A model generated the notes under the pieces. It was given only the letters and a program-made list of their open reading frames with translations, was not told the origin of the DNA and did not search any database. From Discostella pseudostelligera (taxonomy: Eukaryota; Bacillariophyta; Thalassiosirophyceae; Thalassiosirales; Thalassiosiraceae): a stretch of 28,733 bases of DNA. Positions within the stretch are counted from its first letter, which is position 1; each line of letters starts with the position of its first letter. The translations under genes were made by a program, and so were the position numbers. The stretch is taken from contig JALLBK010000878.1 of the NCBI GenBank assembly GCA_036940085.1, positions 1-28,733 of the forward strand, given 5' to 3'. Below are positions 9,892-18,221 of this stretch, one piece after another.

Positions 9892-10233
9892 GGTGTAGAG
9901 AGACCATCGTCATCGTCATGGTCGTTGATTTTGATTTGGTGTTGATGGTGGTGGCGGTTTTTTTAAACTGTCACTTTTGTCTGCGTGGGAATCCATACAG
10001 TCGAAATAAATGGCGGGAGAAGAAGAAAAATAGCGGGAGCGGGCACACACCATTCACCATCGATCACACAGCTAGCAGCTAGTACGTGGCACGTTGCATG
10101 TTGGTGGTGGTGTTGATAGGTGTTGATCGGGATGTGGGCGGATGGCGGATAGATCCACAACGATTACTACCACCATCAGCGGCTCGCTATCAACGCCTGC
10201 CACCTGCAACTACCTACTCAATCTGTGCGGACG
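9892..10233. promoter_or_regulatory. Divergent centrin/DPH7 promoter with GGCGGGA motifs
   Basis: A 342-bp region between two divergent start codons. AAATGGCGGGAGA lies at about 10008-10020 and TAGCGGGAGCGGGC at about 10031-10044. These match the GGCGGGAA-type elements found in the other divergent promoters of the window. No TATA box stands out. The elements may serve both genes. Confidence 0.45.
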
Positions 10234-11879
10234 ATGGAAAGTAGCAACTGGTTTGATCAAATAGTGACACCATTAAACGCTTGTAGCATTGAAACATATG
10301 AGCCGTTGCCAGATAATGAATGGGTTGAGCCGATTGCAAAAAATGACTGCAACTCTGACGTCACTACATCTCAATGCGATTATGTAATTCCTCTCATCAT
10401 CGGGTGCTATCAGTTGAACGAGTTGTGGGTAGATAGGTCGGCACCTGGGGCAGAGGAGGATACATCGCAATCAGCTTCAAAAAAGGGAGTTGATCCAAAT
10501 GATGGCGTCGGCGTTCCGGTTGAATCAAATTCACGCAGTGGAGAGTTGCGCCTCTACATGATATCGTCTACAAAATCATCAACATCGTCGATTACCGAAT
10601 CCGCAAATGATACAAGAGTAAATGATGAAGCTGTTAGATTTAGGGATGCATCATGCATTGTTAAGATGGAGAGTGGCGTCCTTGATGGTAAATGGCGAAA
10701 ACGAGTAAGGGCACATGAAATGCCGGTCGATTCTGTCAGCTATGGGTCTAAGCCATTATTCGCAAGTGCTTGTGCTTCGGGGAAGATACATCTGCATTCA
10801 CTCGAGAAAAATAGAAGTACGAAGGAATGGAGTCTTTCACATTTGGCATCGTCTGGTGATCAGTCAAATATCGATGGAGCATCTCTTTGTCTCTCACTTG
10901 CATGGAATGACTTTATAGACATGGATTGCGATGACGATACGCCAAATAACGAACCCGATCAAATTTTGTCGTCATTTTCGAATGGGACAGTTGCTCTGCA
11001 TAGAGTCGTGGCGGAGTCGAGGGAGTTATCCGACGAAGCATGCGGTTGCGAGGGCGACAATAATTGGAATAGCAGTATTTGTGTTGAAGAGACACATCGC
11101 TGGAATGCACATCACATGTTTGGCTGCCCGTCAGAGGTATGGGCATGCTCCTTTCTTCGAGGCAATGCGAATGTGGTACTGAGTGGAGCTGATGATGTAA
11201 GTTGCTATCTGTTGATCGTTTACGATACCACATGTCTTTTNGAATGTGGTACTGAGTGGAGCTGATGATGTAAGTTGCTATCTGTTGATCGTTTACGATA
11301 CCACATGTCTTTTGCTCTCAACATTAGATTCTCACCACAATATTTGTCATTTGTGTAATGAAGTGTTCTCTCAAAATTTGGGACATCCGCCAAACTCTAC
11401 GGCCAATGCATAAAATTGGAAACTCGGAATTCACAGCCGGAGTTACTGCTATATCTCCCCATCCGGCATGCAGTCACGTATTCGCTGTTGGAAGTTACGA
11501 CGAGATAGTCAGAATATATGATCATAGAAAAATAGATGAGCCGATGGCGAAGTTTCACGTAGGCGGAGGAGTTTGGAGGATTAAGTGGCACCCGAAATGT
11601 CGTGGAAAAATACTTGTTGCGGCGATGCATGCAGGTTGCCGGGTCGTGAATGTTCGTGCATTGGACAGCTCGTATACCGATCGAAATGATCCTCATGCTG
11701 GCGTTGAAATCTTGTCCGAATTTTCCGCACATGAGAGTATGGCATATGGCGCTGATTGGTTATGTTTTGGTCAGCGTTGTTGTGAGGAGGTGGCTGCTAG
11801 TTGTTCCTTCTACGATCGAAAGGCATTCCTTTGGGATCCGTACAACCAGCCGAAGCAGCAGTCCGTCCACGAAACTTAG
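10234..11879 (+). CDS. DPH7: Diphthine methyltransferase DPH7 (WD40 protein)
   Basis: Exon 1 is 10234-11196 and exon 2 is 11364-11879 (phase 0), giving 492 aa. WD40 blades include FASACASGKIHLHSLEKN, LSSFSNGTVALHRV, VWACSFLRGNANVVLSGADD, CSLKIWDIRQTL, VFAVGSYDEIVRIYDHR, GGGVWRIKWHP and AASCSFYDRKAFLWDP. The series GSYDE, GGGVWR.KWHP, A.MH.G.R, ..SMAYGADW and CSFYDR is diagnostic of DPH7/YBR246W. DPH7 demethylates methylated diphthine so that DPH6 can finish diphthamide on eEF2. The intron crosses an assembly join: a 72-bp block, including the donor, is repeated on both sides of the N at 11241. Using the second donor (11270) the intron is 94 nt, normal for this window. The start is the first ATG in frame. 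Confidence 0.93.
11169..11313. repeat. 72-bp perfect duplication across a single N (assembly join)
   Basis: 11169-11240 and 11242-11313 are identical and separated only by N at 11241. The block spans the end of DPH7 exon 1 and its GTAAGT donor. It is best read as overlapping contig ends that were not merged. Confidence 0.93.
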
Positions 11880-12125
11880 AACAAGAGAGGGGTGCAGATC
11901 GGCTAATACTGTGTAACCTCGCATTTTATCTGATGTTTAGACTCTGAAACTCGCGCCCATGCCATGAACATCATCGCAGCTCCCTTTTCCTTTGTTCCTC
12001 GCGATTTTCCCTAAGGCACTTTTTCATGCCATGGTTGTGATACTGTTCGAATCAATTATTGTTGACTGTACACCAAGCCTAAATCAGGCGCATACAATTG
12101 ATATTCATCGTTCATTCAATAAAAT

Positions 12126-12717
12126 CTAACACCGCCCGGCATTCTGAATAGGCGAGCAAACACCCTCGCCGTAATCAGTGATTGAAGGAATACTGCGATA
12201 GATGATACATTCGACGAAGAAATGAAGCAATGTGATGAAACAATACGGCAGAACGACATGAGCAACAAATATGATCAATAAAAATGAAATCACAGATCGT
12301 AACTTACACCAAACCAACAACCAATAACGCAATCATTACCAAAATGAAACTCCCCGCGATAATTTTGGTAATCCCAGCATCGGTATTCGCCGACAATGCC
12401 TTATCTAAATCGTATTCCTCTTCATCATCGGCTATTCCCAATTGTTTACGTCGTTTTTGATCGATTTTCATGGCAAGAGTCGTCGTCGTCGTTATTATGG
12501 GCGAAAAGACACTGGGATGTAGTGGTTGATGCTGTTGATGTTGATGGCAGCGAACGATGTTCGCGGTTGACGCTGATGTGATGCTGCCGGACGAGGTGAT
12601 GCCGCTACTTGGGCATGCCAATGCCACTGCCGGTGCGAAAGCGTGCAGTGATGGGACGAGGAGAGAGAGAACGAGGGATAGAATAACAACTGCGGCGGTA
12701 GACATTGGCATCATCAT
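12126..12717 (-). CDS. Small plastid-targeted membrane protein, unknown function
   Basis: Exon 1 is 12717-12308 and exon 2 is 12192-12126, joined over a 115-nt intron (GTAAGT donor, CGCAG acceptor, phase 2); 158 aa. Unspliced, the frame ends within the donor after VVGLV. The splice appends IPSITDYGEGVCSPIQNAGRC. A signal peptide of 26 residues ends SLHA and is followed by FAPAVA, the ASAFAP-type motif for import into secondary plastids. A low-complexity His/Gln/Thr transit region comes next. The mature part holds KIDQKRRKQLGIADDEEEYD and one helix (TKIIAGSFILVMIALLVVGLV). A thylakoid or envelope location is inferred. I do not recognise the family. Exon 2 is supported by splice sites and frame only. 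Confidence 0.7.
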
Positions 12718-13338
12718 CGTGTTGAATAGAGTACATCAACTGAATTGAATTGAATCTTTGGATGAGTGCGATGACGATGTTGATATTTGCTTGTTTGCTG
12801 TGAGTGCTGCAAAAGATATGGCGGGAAAGATTTGGCCGAACTCAAAAGATCCACTTCAACTTGAAAGATTTTTGGCGGGAAAATCCCAAACTAGGAGTAA
12901 TACCGCTACTTATCTTCTAAGAACGCTCGCACCGCCGGCACCACCGCCAACTCAACCCATCAATTCTGATTGGGAGCGCCTCCCATCATTAGATGGACAA
13001 TACCAGTGTGGAATCATACGGGAGAAGGGTTTATTTTTGGCGCTCATGGTGTGTCGAGAATGAGGCTTCGCTGCGATGTTGGAAGCTGGGGACGGCGGAG
13101 ACGGGGAGCCGGCCGCGCGATGCATTCATGGGCATGAGCCAGAGCGCGAGCGAGAATGAGCAGGATCATGTGGAATGATTTCGCGGCTTTGGTAGAACAG
13201 AAACAGACTGATTTCTGATCTGAATTTATCGTTCGTCTTCCTAGAGAGAGAGGAGAGAGCAGATTTGCGCCATTTTGGTCCATCATCCAGCCAAAAATAA
13301 TTGACGATGCATTTATCATTCGAAGAAGTTGGTTGACA
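12718..13338. promoter_or_regulatory. Divergent promoter with two GGCGGGAAA motifs
   Basis: Separates the small plastid protein (-) from the FG-containing protein (+). ATGGCGGGAAAG lies at 12818-12829 and TTTGGCGGGAAAA at 12871-12883; the second is a full E2F-type site. Open frames in the region look non-coding. Confidence 0.5.
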
Positions 13339-14292
13339 ATGTCGTTCTCTCCAGCACCATCCTCCTTCCGTCCGCCAACTGCAGCAGCATCAGGAGCAAC
13401 CTCCTCCTCCGGCTCGGAACAGCAGCAACAACCGAAGCAATTCAACATCGGGACCGTCTCGCCGAAACGTAGTCGCATCGCGACGAAGAAGCCATCGGTG
13501 GAGAAGCGATCTGTGAATTATAAAAAGGGCATTGATTCAATTGAGAATCGCAAGCTGCGTCGCACCAAGTTGGGGGAACACCGCAATCAAGATCGGACGA
13601 GGAGAATCAGTCAACGTCGTCGTTCCGGAGAGAATAATGGTCTACGAGGCAACACTAATGCCAATTCCATCGCCAGCTCCAAAAGCATCACCAACAGCAA
13701 CAACATCAGCAAAATCGATCACAGCAAGCCTCGTGCCGAGAAGAAAGTGTATACAGGGTCGGCAAAGGACAAACTGACCCAATTTTACACCGATTACAAT
13801 CCTGCTAACCTTCTCAGTATTGATTCAACGCTGAAAAAGTATGTCAATAAGGAAGATGAATTGTTTGCGAAACTTGCAAAGATGTACAGTGTCGACCCGT
13901 CTGTGTTCGGACCTCCGAGCAAATCATCATTCATCTTTGCAACGACATCATCCAAGGATAGCAACAGCGGAATTGGCAAGAAGTCATCACCCACCACCAC
14001 AGTCACGAACGGTACACCCAGCAAAAGTTTTGGTAGTGGTACTAGTGCATTCGCAGCGTATGCCTCTCCCGGTATGGTATCGTTTGGTTCATTGGCAACG
14101 CCCAAAAAAGGGTCGACTTTATTTGGTTTCGGTTCGTTTAATAAGCCATCCATCCTCGGTGATAACAACAAGAGCACCAGCAAGGGACGGACAACTATCA
14201 CGTCACTAAGGACACTTTCGGATGGATTCAGGGCATTAGGAGATGGAGATGACGACATTTGTGATAGCGATGATATGATGGAGTGCGATTAG
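13339..14292 (+). CDS. Basic, FG-containing protein with an N-P-x-x-L / EDELF motif (nucleoporin-like?)
   Basis: Single exon, 317 aa from ATG 13339. The first ~150 residues are Ser/Asn/Arg-rich and basic, with NLS-like SPKRSRIATKKPS. A conserved-looking motif follows: DKLTQFYTDYNPANLL, then STLKKYVNKEDELFAKLAKM. The pattern FY..YNP..L..ID..L.KY..KE.ELF..L is, from memory, recurrent in stramenopile and kinetoplastid proteins, with no settled function. The C-terminal third has FGP, FGSGTSAFAAYASPG, SFGSL and LFGFGSF, FG-type patches like those of nucleoporins or their partners, and ends in an acidic tail. A nuclear role is likely; the nucleoporin reading is inference. Confidence 0.65.
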   Translation: MSFSPAPSSFRPPTAAASGATSSSGSEQQQQPKQFNIGTVSPKRSRIATKKPSVEKRSVNYKKGIDSIENRKLRRTKLGEHRNQDRTRRISQRRRSGENNGLRGNTNANSIASSKSITNSNNISKIDHSKPRAEKKVYTGSAKDKLTQFYTDYNPANLLSIDSTLKKYVNKEDELFAKLAKMYSVDPSVFGPPSKSSFIFATTSSKDSNSGIGKKSSPTTTVTNGTPSKSFGSGTSAFAAYASPGMVSFGSLATPKKGSTLFGFGSFNKPSILGDNNKSTSKGRTTITSLRTLSDGFRALGDGDDDICDSDDMMECD

Positions 14293-14428
14293 ACGGGAGG
14301 AGAGAGAGAGAGCGATTAGGAAAACATTAAATTCATGCGTCTATCAACACAACATGCTGCAATATATTGGTGGTCGAACCCGACTATGTACATCAAGATT
14401 AGGATCCATTGTAATTAAATGAGTTTCA

Positions 14429-16315
14429 TTATTGCAAACGATCTAGCTGTTCTTGCAATATTGCCCGCAGTGCGCTAAGTGCCATCAAGATGTCGTCGAC
14501 CTCTTTGTTGTACTTCACCGATTGCTGCTGTTCGTCGACAATTATTGACACAACAGCCGACTTTGGGTGCGACGACGTAGTTAACTCCTCGTCAAATTCT
14601 GGCTCGACTTGCACCGATGATTTGCTGCTCTCGACATTTGCACTGAACTCCGTGGGGTTTTGTCTTAATGCAACGTCATCTACCGCTGTCAAAGTCTGCG
14701 AATCTTCGACATAGAGAGGGTCAGCATACTTCAGATATGCACTAAAAAGCGCGGGAGAAAGGACGAGGCCATCACATAAACTGGCACCAAAATCAAATCC
14801 TTTGTTTGCCCCGAAAACTTCCGGACTATTTGGTTGGGTCGCAGGATCAATTATATCATTCGACACTGACTCCACTTCTTCCCTCGTGTAGTTCCAAACT
14901 TTAGCATGGTATTCGTCTTCAATCAACGCATTGACCCTTTTATCTGCCTCCGCCAACGCGAATTGAAATCCAATTATCCATTGCGGCAGTTTCATCCCCA
15001 TGAATTCTCGCATAACAAAATCATCTCCCTCGTCATCCTTTCCTCGCGCTGACTTTTCGGCCTTGTCAATTTCTATTTCTTCATTGATCGAATCCCATGT
15101 TTCGTTTGCTAATTGAGATGCAAAGACACCAATTAACACACTAAATCCCAATGCCACTAGCAATAATGCATCATCCAACATTCCACCACTTGCCGTACCA
15201 TCGACAATTTGTTTCCCAAACACACCCAAATAACTATCCAACAAGTATGGCTTTAATGATCCTAGGAATATCCCCCCGGCAAATTGCCAATACGGAACAT
15301 TCGTCACTCCATAGACATAATTGTACAACCCGATAGGTATAGGCAGCACTGGTGCCAATCGCAATGTCAATATAGCCTTCAATCCATCCTTGGCCACCAC
15401 CTTTTCTATGCCACGCAAACTAGGATATTCCTCCACCACCTCCAATGCCTTCTGTCGAACAGGAGTGGGCAATTTGGCCAATCCAAATGCTACCGAACTC
15501 CCCACCGTGGCAGCAAATGCCGAGAGTACGGCGCCGGGTATCACTCCACCAAAGAGTATCCCCGATGCCAATGCCAATATGACACCACCCGCATCAAAAC
15601 AAAATACTTTCACTACCGTCCACGCCAAGATAAATAATGCCAATTCACTTTCGACACCAATAGAATCGGCATAATTTAATACAGTGTCTAATCCCTCACG
15701 CAGATCTGGATTTTCCGAAGCAAAATCCAACCCTAATGCCGAGACTAATGCCACCCGTCCGCCAATACGTAGCAATACTGCCCCTCCGGCCACTACAAAT
15801 GCAGTAATTGTCAATGCTGATTTTCCCCCATCGGATTTGGTTGTAGCTAACCCAGTATCGGGATCAATGGGGGGTACATATCCATTAGTTATGCGAAAGT
15901 TTTTGGTAGATTCGGCTGCTTTGAGTATACCACGGATAGTCTGTCTTCGATCGGATAGTATTTTAATACGAGATTCTTCTTGGAGTAATTGAAGTTCCTG
16001 CTCTTCGTCCTCGGTGAGTGCATGAAGTTGAGTAGGTGATGATGCAGATGATATTGATATTGATGGCAATGATGCTGATGACTGGATGATGGGCCTCCGC
16101 GATGACGATTTTCCAATGAGGACATTGAGATTGGGAAGTGGTGACGACGACGACGACGATGGCAATGATTGTGGTGGCAGGCGCGATGACGATAACGACG
16201 ACGACAACGAGGGTGCAAAGCCAGATGCAGGCTCGAATAGTTGCGGTAGTGCGAGCAAAAATGTTGATATGAAGGCGGTGGTTGCCACCATCATGACAAT
16301 CTTCTTGGATGCCAT
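14429..16315 (-). CDS. Plastid-targeted VTT-domain (TVP38/TMEM64, SNARE-associated Golgi-type) membrane protein
   Basis: Single exon, 628 aa. A signal peptide (residues 1-32, ending EPASG) is followed by FAPSL, the plastid import motif, and a Ser-rich transit region. After a charged helix the protein has several membrane segments with the VTT core: the helix VILALASGILFGGVIPGAVL, then LRLAPVLPIPIGLYNYVYG and FLGSLKPYLLDSYLG. This G-x-x-FG and R-x-x-P-x-x-P/N-Y-x-x-G pattern marks the TVP38/TMEM64/DedA superfamily. Members include lipid scramblases and membrane-homeostasis proteins. The ~200-residue hydrophilic C-terminus has no recognised domain. Plastid-envelope or thylakoid location is inferred from the targeting motif. 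Its 3' end converges on the FG protein with a gap of only 136 bp. Confidence 0.85.
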   Translation of the reverse strand: MASKKIVMMVATTAFISTFLLALPQLFEPASGFAPSLSSSLSSSRLPPQSLPSSSSSSPLPNLNVLIGKSSSRRPIIQSSASLPSISISSASSPTQLHALTEDEEQELQLLQEESRIKILSDRRQTIRGILKAAESTKNFRITNGYVPPIDPDTGLATTKSDGGKSALTITAFVVAGGAVLLRIGGRVALVSALGLDFASENPDLREGLDTVLNYADSIGVESELALFILAWTVVKVFCFDAGGVILALASGILFGGVIPGAVLSAFAATVGSSVAFGLAKLPTPVRQKALEVVEEYPSLRGIEKVVAKDGLKAILTLRLAPVLPIPIGLYNYVYGVTNVPYWQFAGGIFLGSLKPYLLDSYLGVFGKQIVDGTASGGMLDDALLLVALGFSVLIGVFASQLANETWDSINEEIEIDKAEKSARGKDDEGDDFVMREFMGMKLPQWIIGFQFALAEADKRVNALIEDEYHAKVWNYTREEVESVSNDIIDPATQPNSPEVFGANKGFDFGASLCDGLVLSPALFSAYLKYADPLYVEDSQTLTAVDDVALRQNPTEFSANVESSKSSVQVEPEFDEELTTSSHPKSAVVSIIVDEQQQSVKYNKEVDDILMALSALRAILQEQLDRLQ

Positions 16316-17117
16316 CCTTCTGCTTCTGACGGACGACGACCTTGTGTGATGGGTAGATGGTGCCGCGAGATATATCGGTCGGCTGTACGTATGCTGAATG
16401 CATGGCGATATTGATGGCGTCAGTCTACCGTCAGCGGCAGGGAACAGCGAAAATACTGTGTGTGGCAGTGGCTAAAATGGCGGGAAGTGTTACTTACAAT
16501 GGCGGGAAGATAGGGTCGTAATGTCTGGTGAACTTCAAACTTCAGAACGAAGAATGACCGAATGACCGCTAGAGAGTAGCCTTTTCACGTAGGAAAGGTA
16601 TCGATTCCCAAGTGAAGAACCGTGAGAATCGATAAGCCGAGGATCAAGGATAAGCCTGAGGGCTCACAAATTTTTGCATATCTTCAGACAATACTATCAC
16701 TACTCTCGTCCCAAAGTAAGTCCATCAATGAGAGAGGCTCAAGGTAGTAAGAGCCGAGTTTGAGACAGATCGCCGTAAAGTTAGTCGCCAGTCAGCGTAC
16801 ATGTTCTCAGCTTCGGATCCAATATTGGGATGAAGCCAAGAAATCTTTATGTTGGGTTGCACTTTCTTGTGAGTATTTTATCGACTCTCTCAATCGCAGA
16901 TGTATCTTTATCGACTCTCAGTTGCTGACATACAAGAAGTTGTCATGCATGGTGCATGAACCATTACCCTAGAGTAATAGTGTTGGCATTAGTGAAGCTG
17001 AACGTCGTAATCATAAACAATAATCATAGATCATCTCTCTAGAGAAGATTAATTCAGCATTAAATGCCATCACTCGCTCCACAGACAGAATAAACTCCTC
17101 CACCAACCAGAAAAACA
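16316..17117. promoter_or_regulatory. Intergenic region with paired AATGGCGGGAA motifs and hairpin-forming repeats
   Basis: The divergent promoter between the VTT gene and the small secreted protein. AAAATGGCGGGAAGTG (about 16474-16489) and CAATGGCGGGAAGAT (about 16497-16511) are spaced 23 bp apart. Further on, TATCGATTC and GAATCGATA form a perfect 9-bp inverted repeat (about 16599-16634), and GGCTC/GAGCC flank a 10-nt loop near 16735-16755. Nothing else was recognised, and no open frame here is convincing. Confidence 0.45.
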
Positions 17118-17581
17118 ATGAACTTCGCTTTTCTTGCCACCATTTCTCTTCTCGCCTCGGTACTGGAGCACAAGCCCGCCGCATGATGCGTGCCACACCC
17201 AGCAGAGAGGTGAAGGAAGTCCGCTCCTTCAACGAGACCGAGCAACATTTGCACTTTAATGCAACAGTGCTCGGTGCTTCAATTGCCAAATGGAACCAAG
17301 TTGCCAGAGCTACTACTACTAGTAGTAATAAGGTTAGTAGTAGTGGTGGTAGTAGTAGTAAGTATAGCAAGCCATGTGACAAACGCCTTGCGTTGGTACA
17401 GGAGGCACTTACAAGCCTCGTCAATAGAGCTGTATCGACCGAGGAAATTACTGCAGCTTGTGTGTTCTGGGAACCTACTTCTTTACTTCCGGGGCTGCCT
17501 GCTCCTAAGGGTCCCACTCCTAATATGGGTTGCCTAGCGCCAACTGGGTTTGGTTTCTATGAAGAGGAGGACTACGAATAG
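17118..17581 (+). CDS. Small secreted protein with a probable 1-bp frameshift near its signal peptide
   Basis: ATG 17118 begins a clear signal peptide (MNFAFLATISLLASVL) but hits TGA at about 17184. In a second frame the region from about 17165 to 17581 is open: GAQARRMMRATPSREVKEV, an Asn-glycosylation-like NETE and NATV, a Ser-rich run coded by AGT repeats, a Cys-containing middle part and an acidic end FYEEEDYE. One missing base in CTGGAG (about 17163-17168) would join the halves with a good cleavage site after GAQA. Either the base is missing in the assembly or the gene is broken. No family was recognised. The long minus-strand frame across this region looks like a shadow of the Ser repeats. 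Confidence 0.5.
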
Positions 17582-17751
17582 GTGTTTTGGCCCACCGACG
17601 GCTATGCTTTGTGACTTTTTGTAAAATACTGTGAATGTCATGATGGTTATGAGTTGGATTGGTGAGAAAAACATGTGCTTGAATACATCTTTCGTAGAAT
17701 TTGTCAAGGAAGTATCCTTTGTTTGACCCCGGAGCACTTTGTCCTGTTTTT

Positions 17752-18028
17752 TTCTAAAAGTATCAACAAGATTTCGTACCCTGAATTTGGCCCCACACCG
17801 GAGTACGTCTATCCTGGAACCAACGATTACAAGGATCACAAGGTATGGGAAGACTACTGCAAATTCACAGGAATTTGGAATGGTGATATCGATTATGTGG
17901 AATTTTCGAAATTGGATAAGTATACGAAGGAATGCGGGTGCTACTTCGTTACCAATTCGGCTAAGGATATGGTGGATGGTTGCCCCGGAGTGGATTTGTT
18001 TGAGTTTTATGACGTGAATCAAGGTTGA
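17752..18028 (+). CDS. Orphan coding segment (3' exon or gene remnant), unknown function
   Basis: An open frame with coding-like composition: SYPEFGPTPEYVYPGTNDYK, KECGCYFVTNSAKDMVDGCP and the end GVDLFEFYDVNQG. No ATG starts it convincingly. A pyrimidine-rich tract ending CTAAAAG at about 17760 could be a splice acceptor, which would make this the last exon of a gene whose first exon is unclear. It lies 170 bp after the small secreted protein. It might be a relict of that gene family, or be joined to it from a donor near GGGTTTGG (about 17546). No domain was recognised. Confidence 0.35.
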
Positions 18029-18221
18029 ATTAGACGCTACAACTTCGTCAAACCGAAGTAGGGAGCATGTGACGATCACGATCACGTAGTTATCGATAGA
18101 ATTTGTACAGAATAGTAATCACTCGACAGTCTATCGATGGGTTCATTTCATCATTGAAATCAATTGCCGATGCTATCATATATTTCGATTAGGTTTCAAA
18201 GAGAGCGGCGAACTCTACATG

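Noticed and set aside
11169..11313. A true tandem duplication of a DPH7 exon end
   Set aside because: Perfect identity with a single N exactly between the copies points to contig overlap, not to biology.
16558..16760. U5-type snRNA (GCCTTTT near a hairpin) or tRNA
   Set aside because: The conserved U5 loop GCCUUUUAC is not matched (GCCTTTTCAC), the stems do not fit, and no tRNA A/B boxes are present.
17011..17517. 168-codon minus-strand frame with a poly-Leu segment
   Set aside because: The poly-Leu is the antisense of an AGT (Ser) repeat. The plus strand carries a signal peptide and ordinary protein sequence.
17534..18085. 183-codon minus-strand frame opposite the orphan segment
   Set aside because: Hydrophobic, Ile/Phe-rich composition is typical of the antisense of an acidic coding region; no targeting signal or domain.
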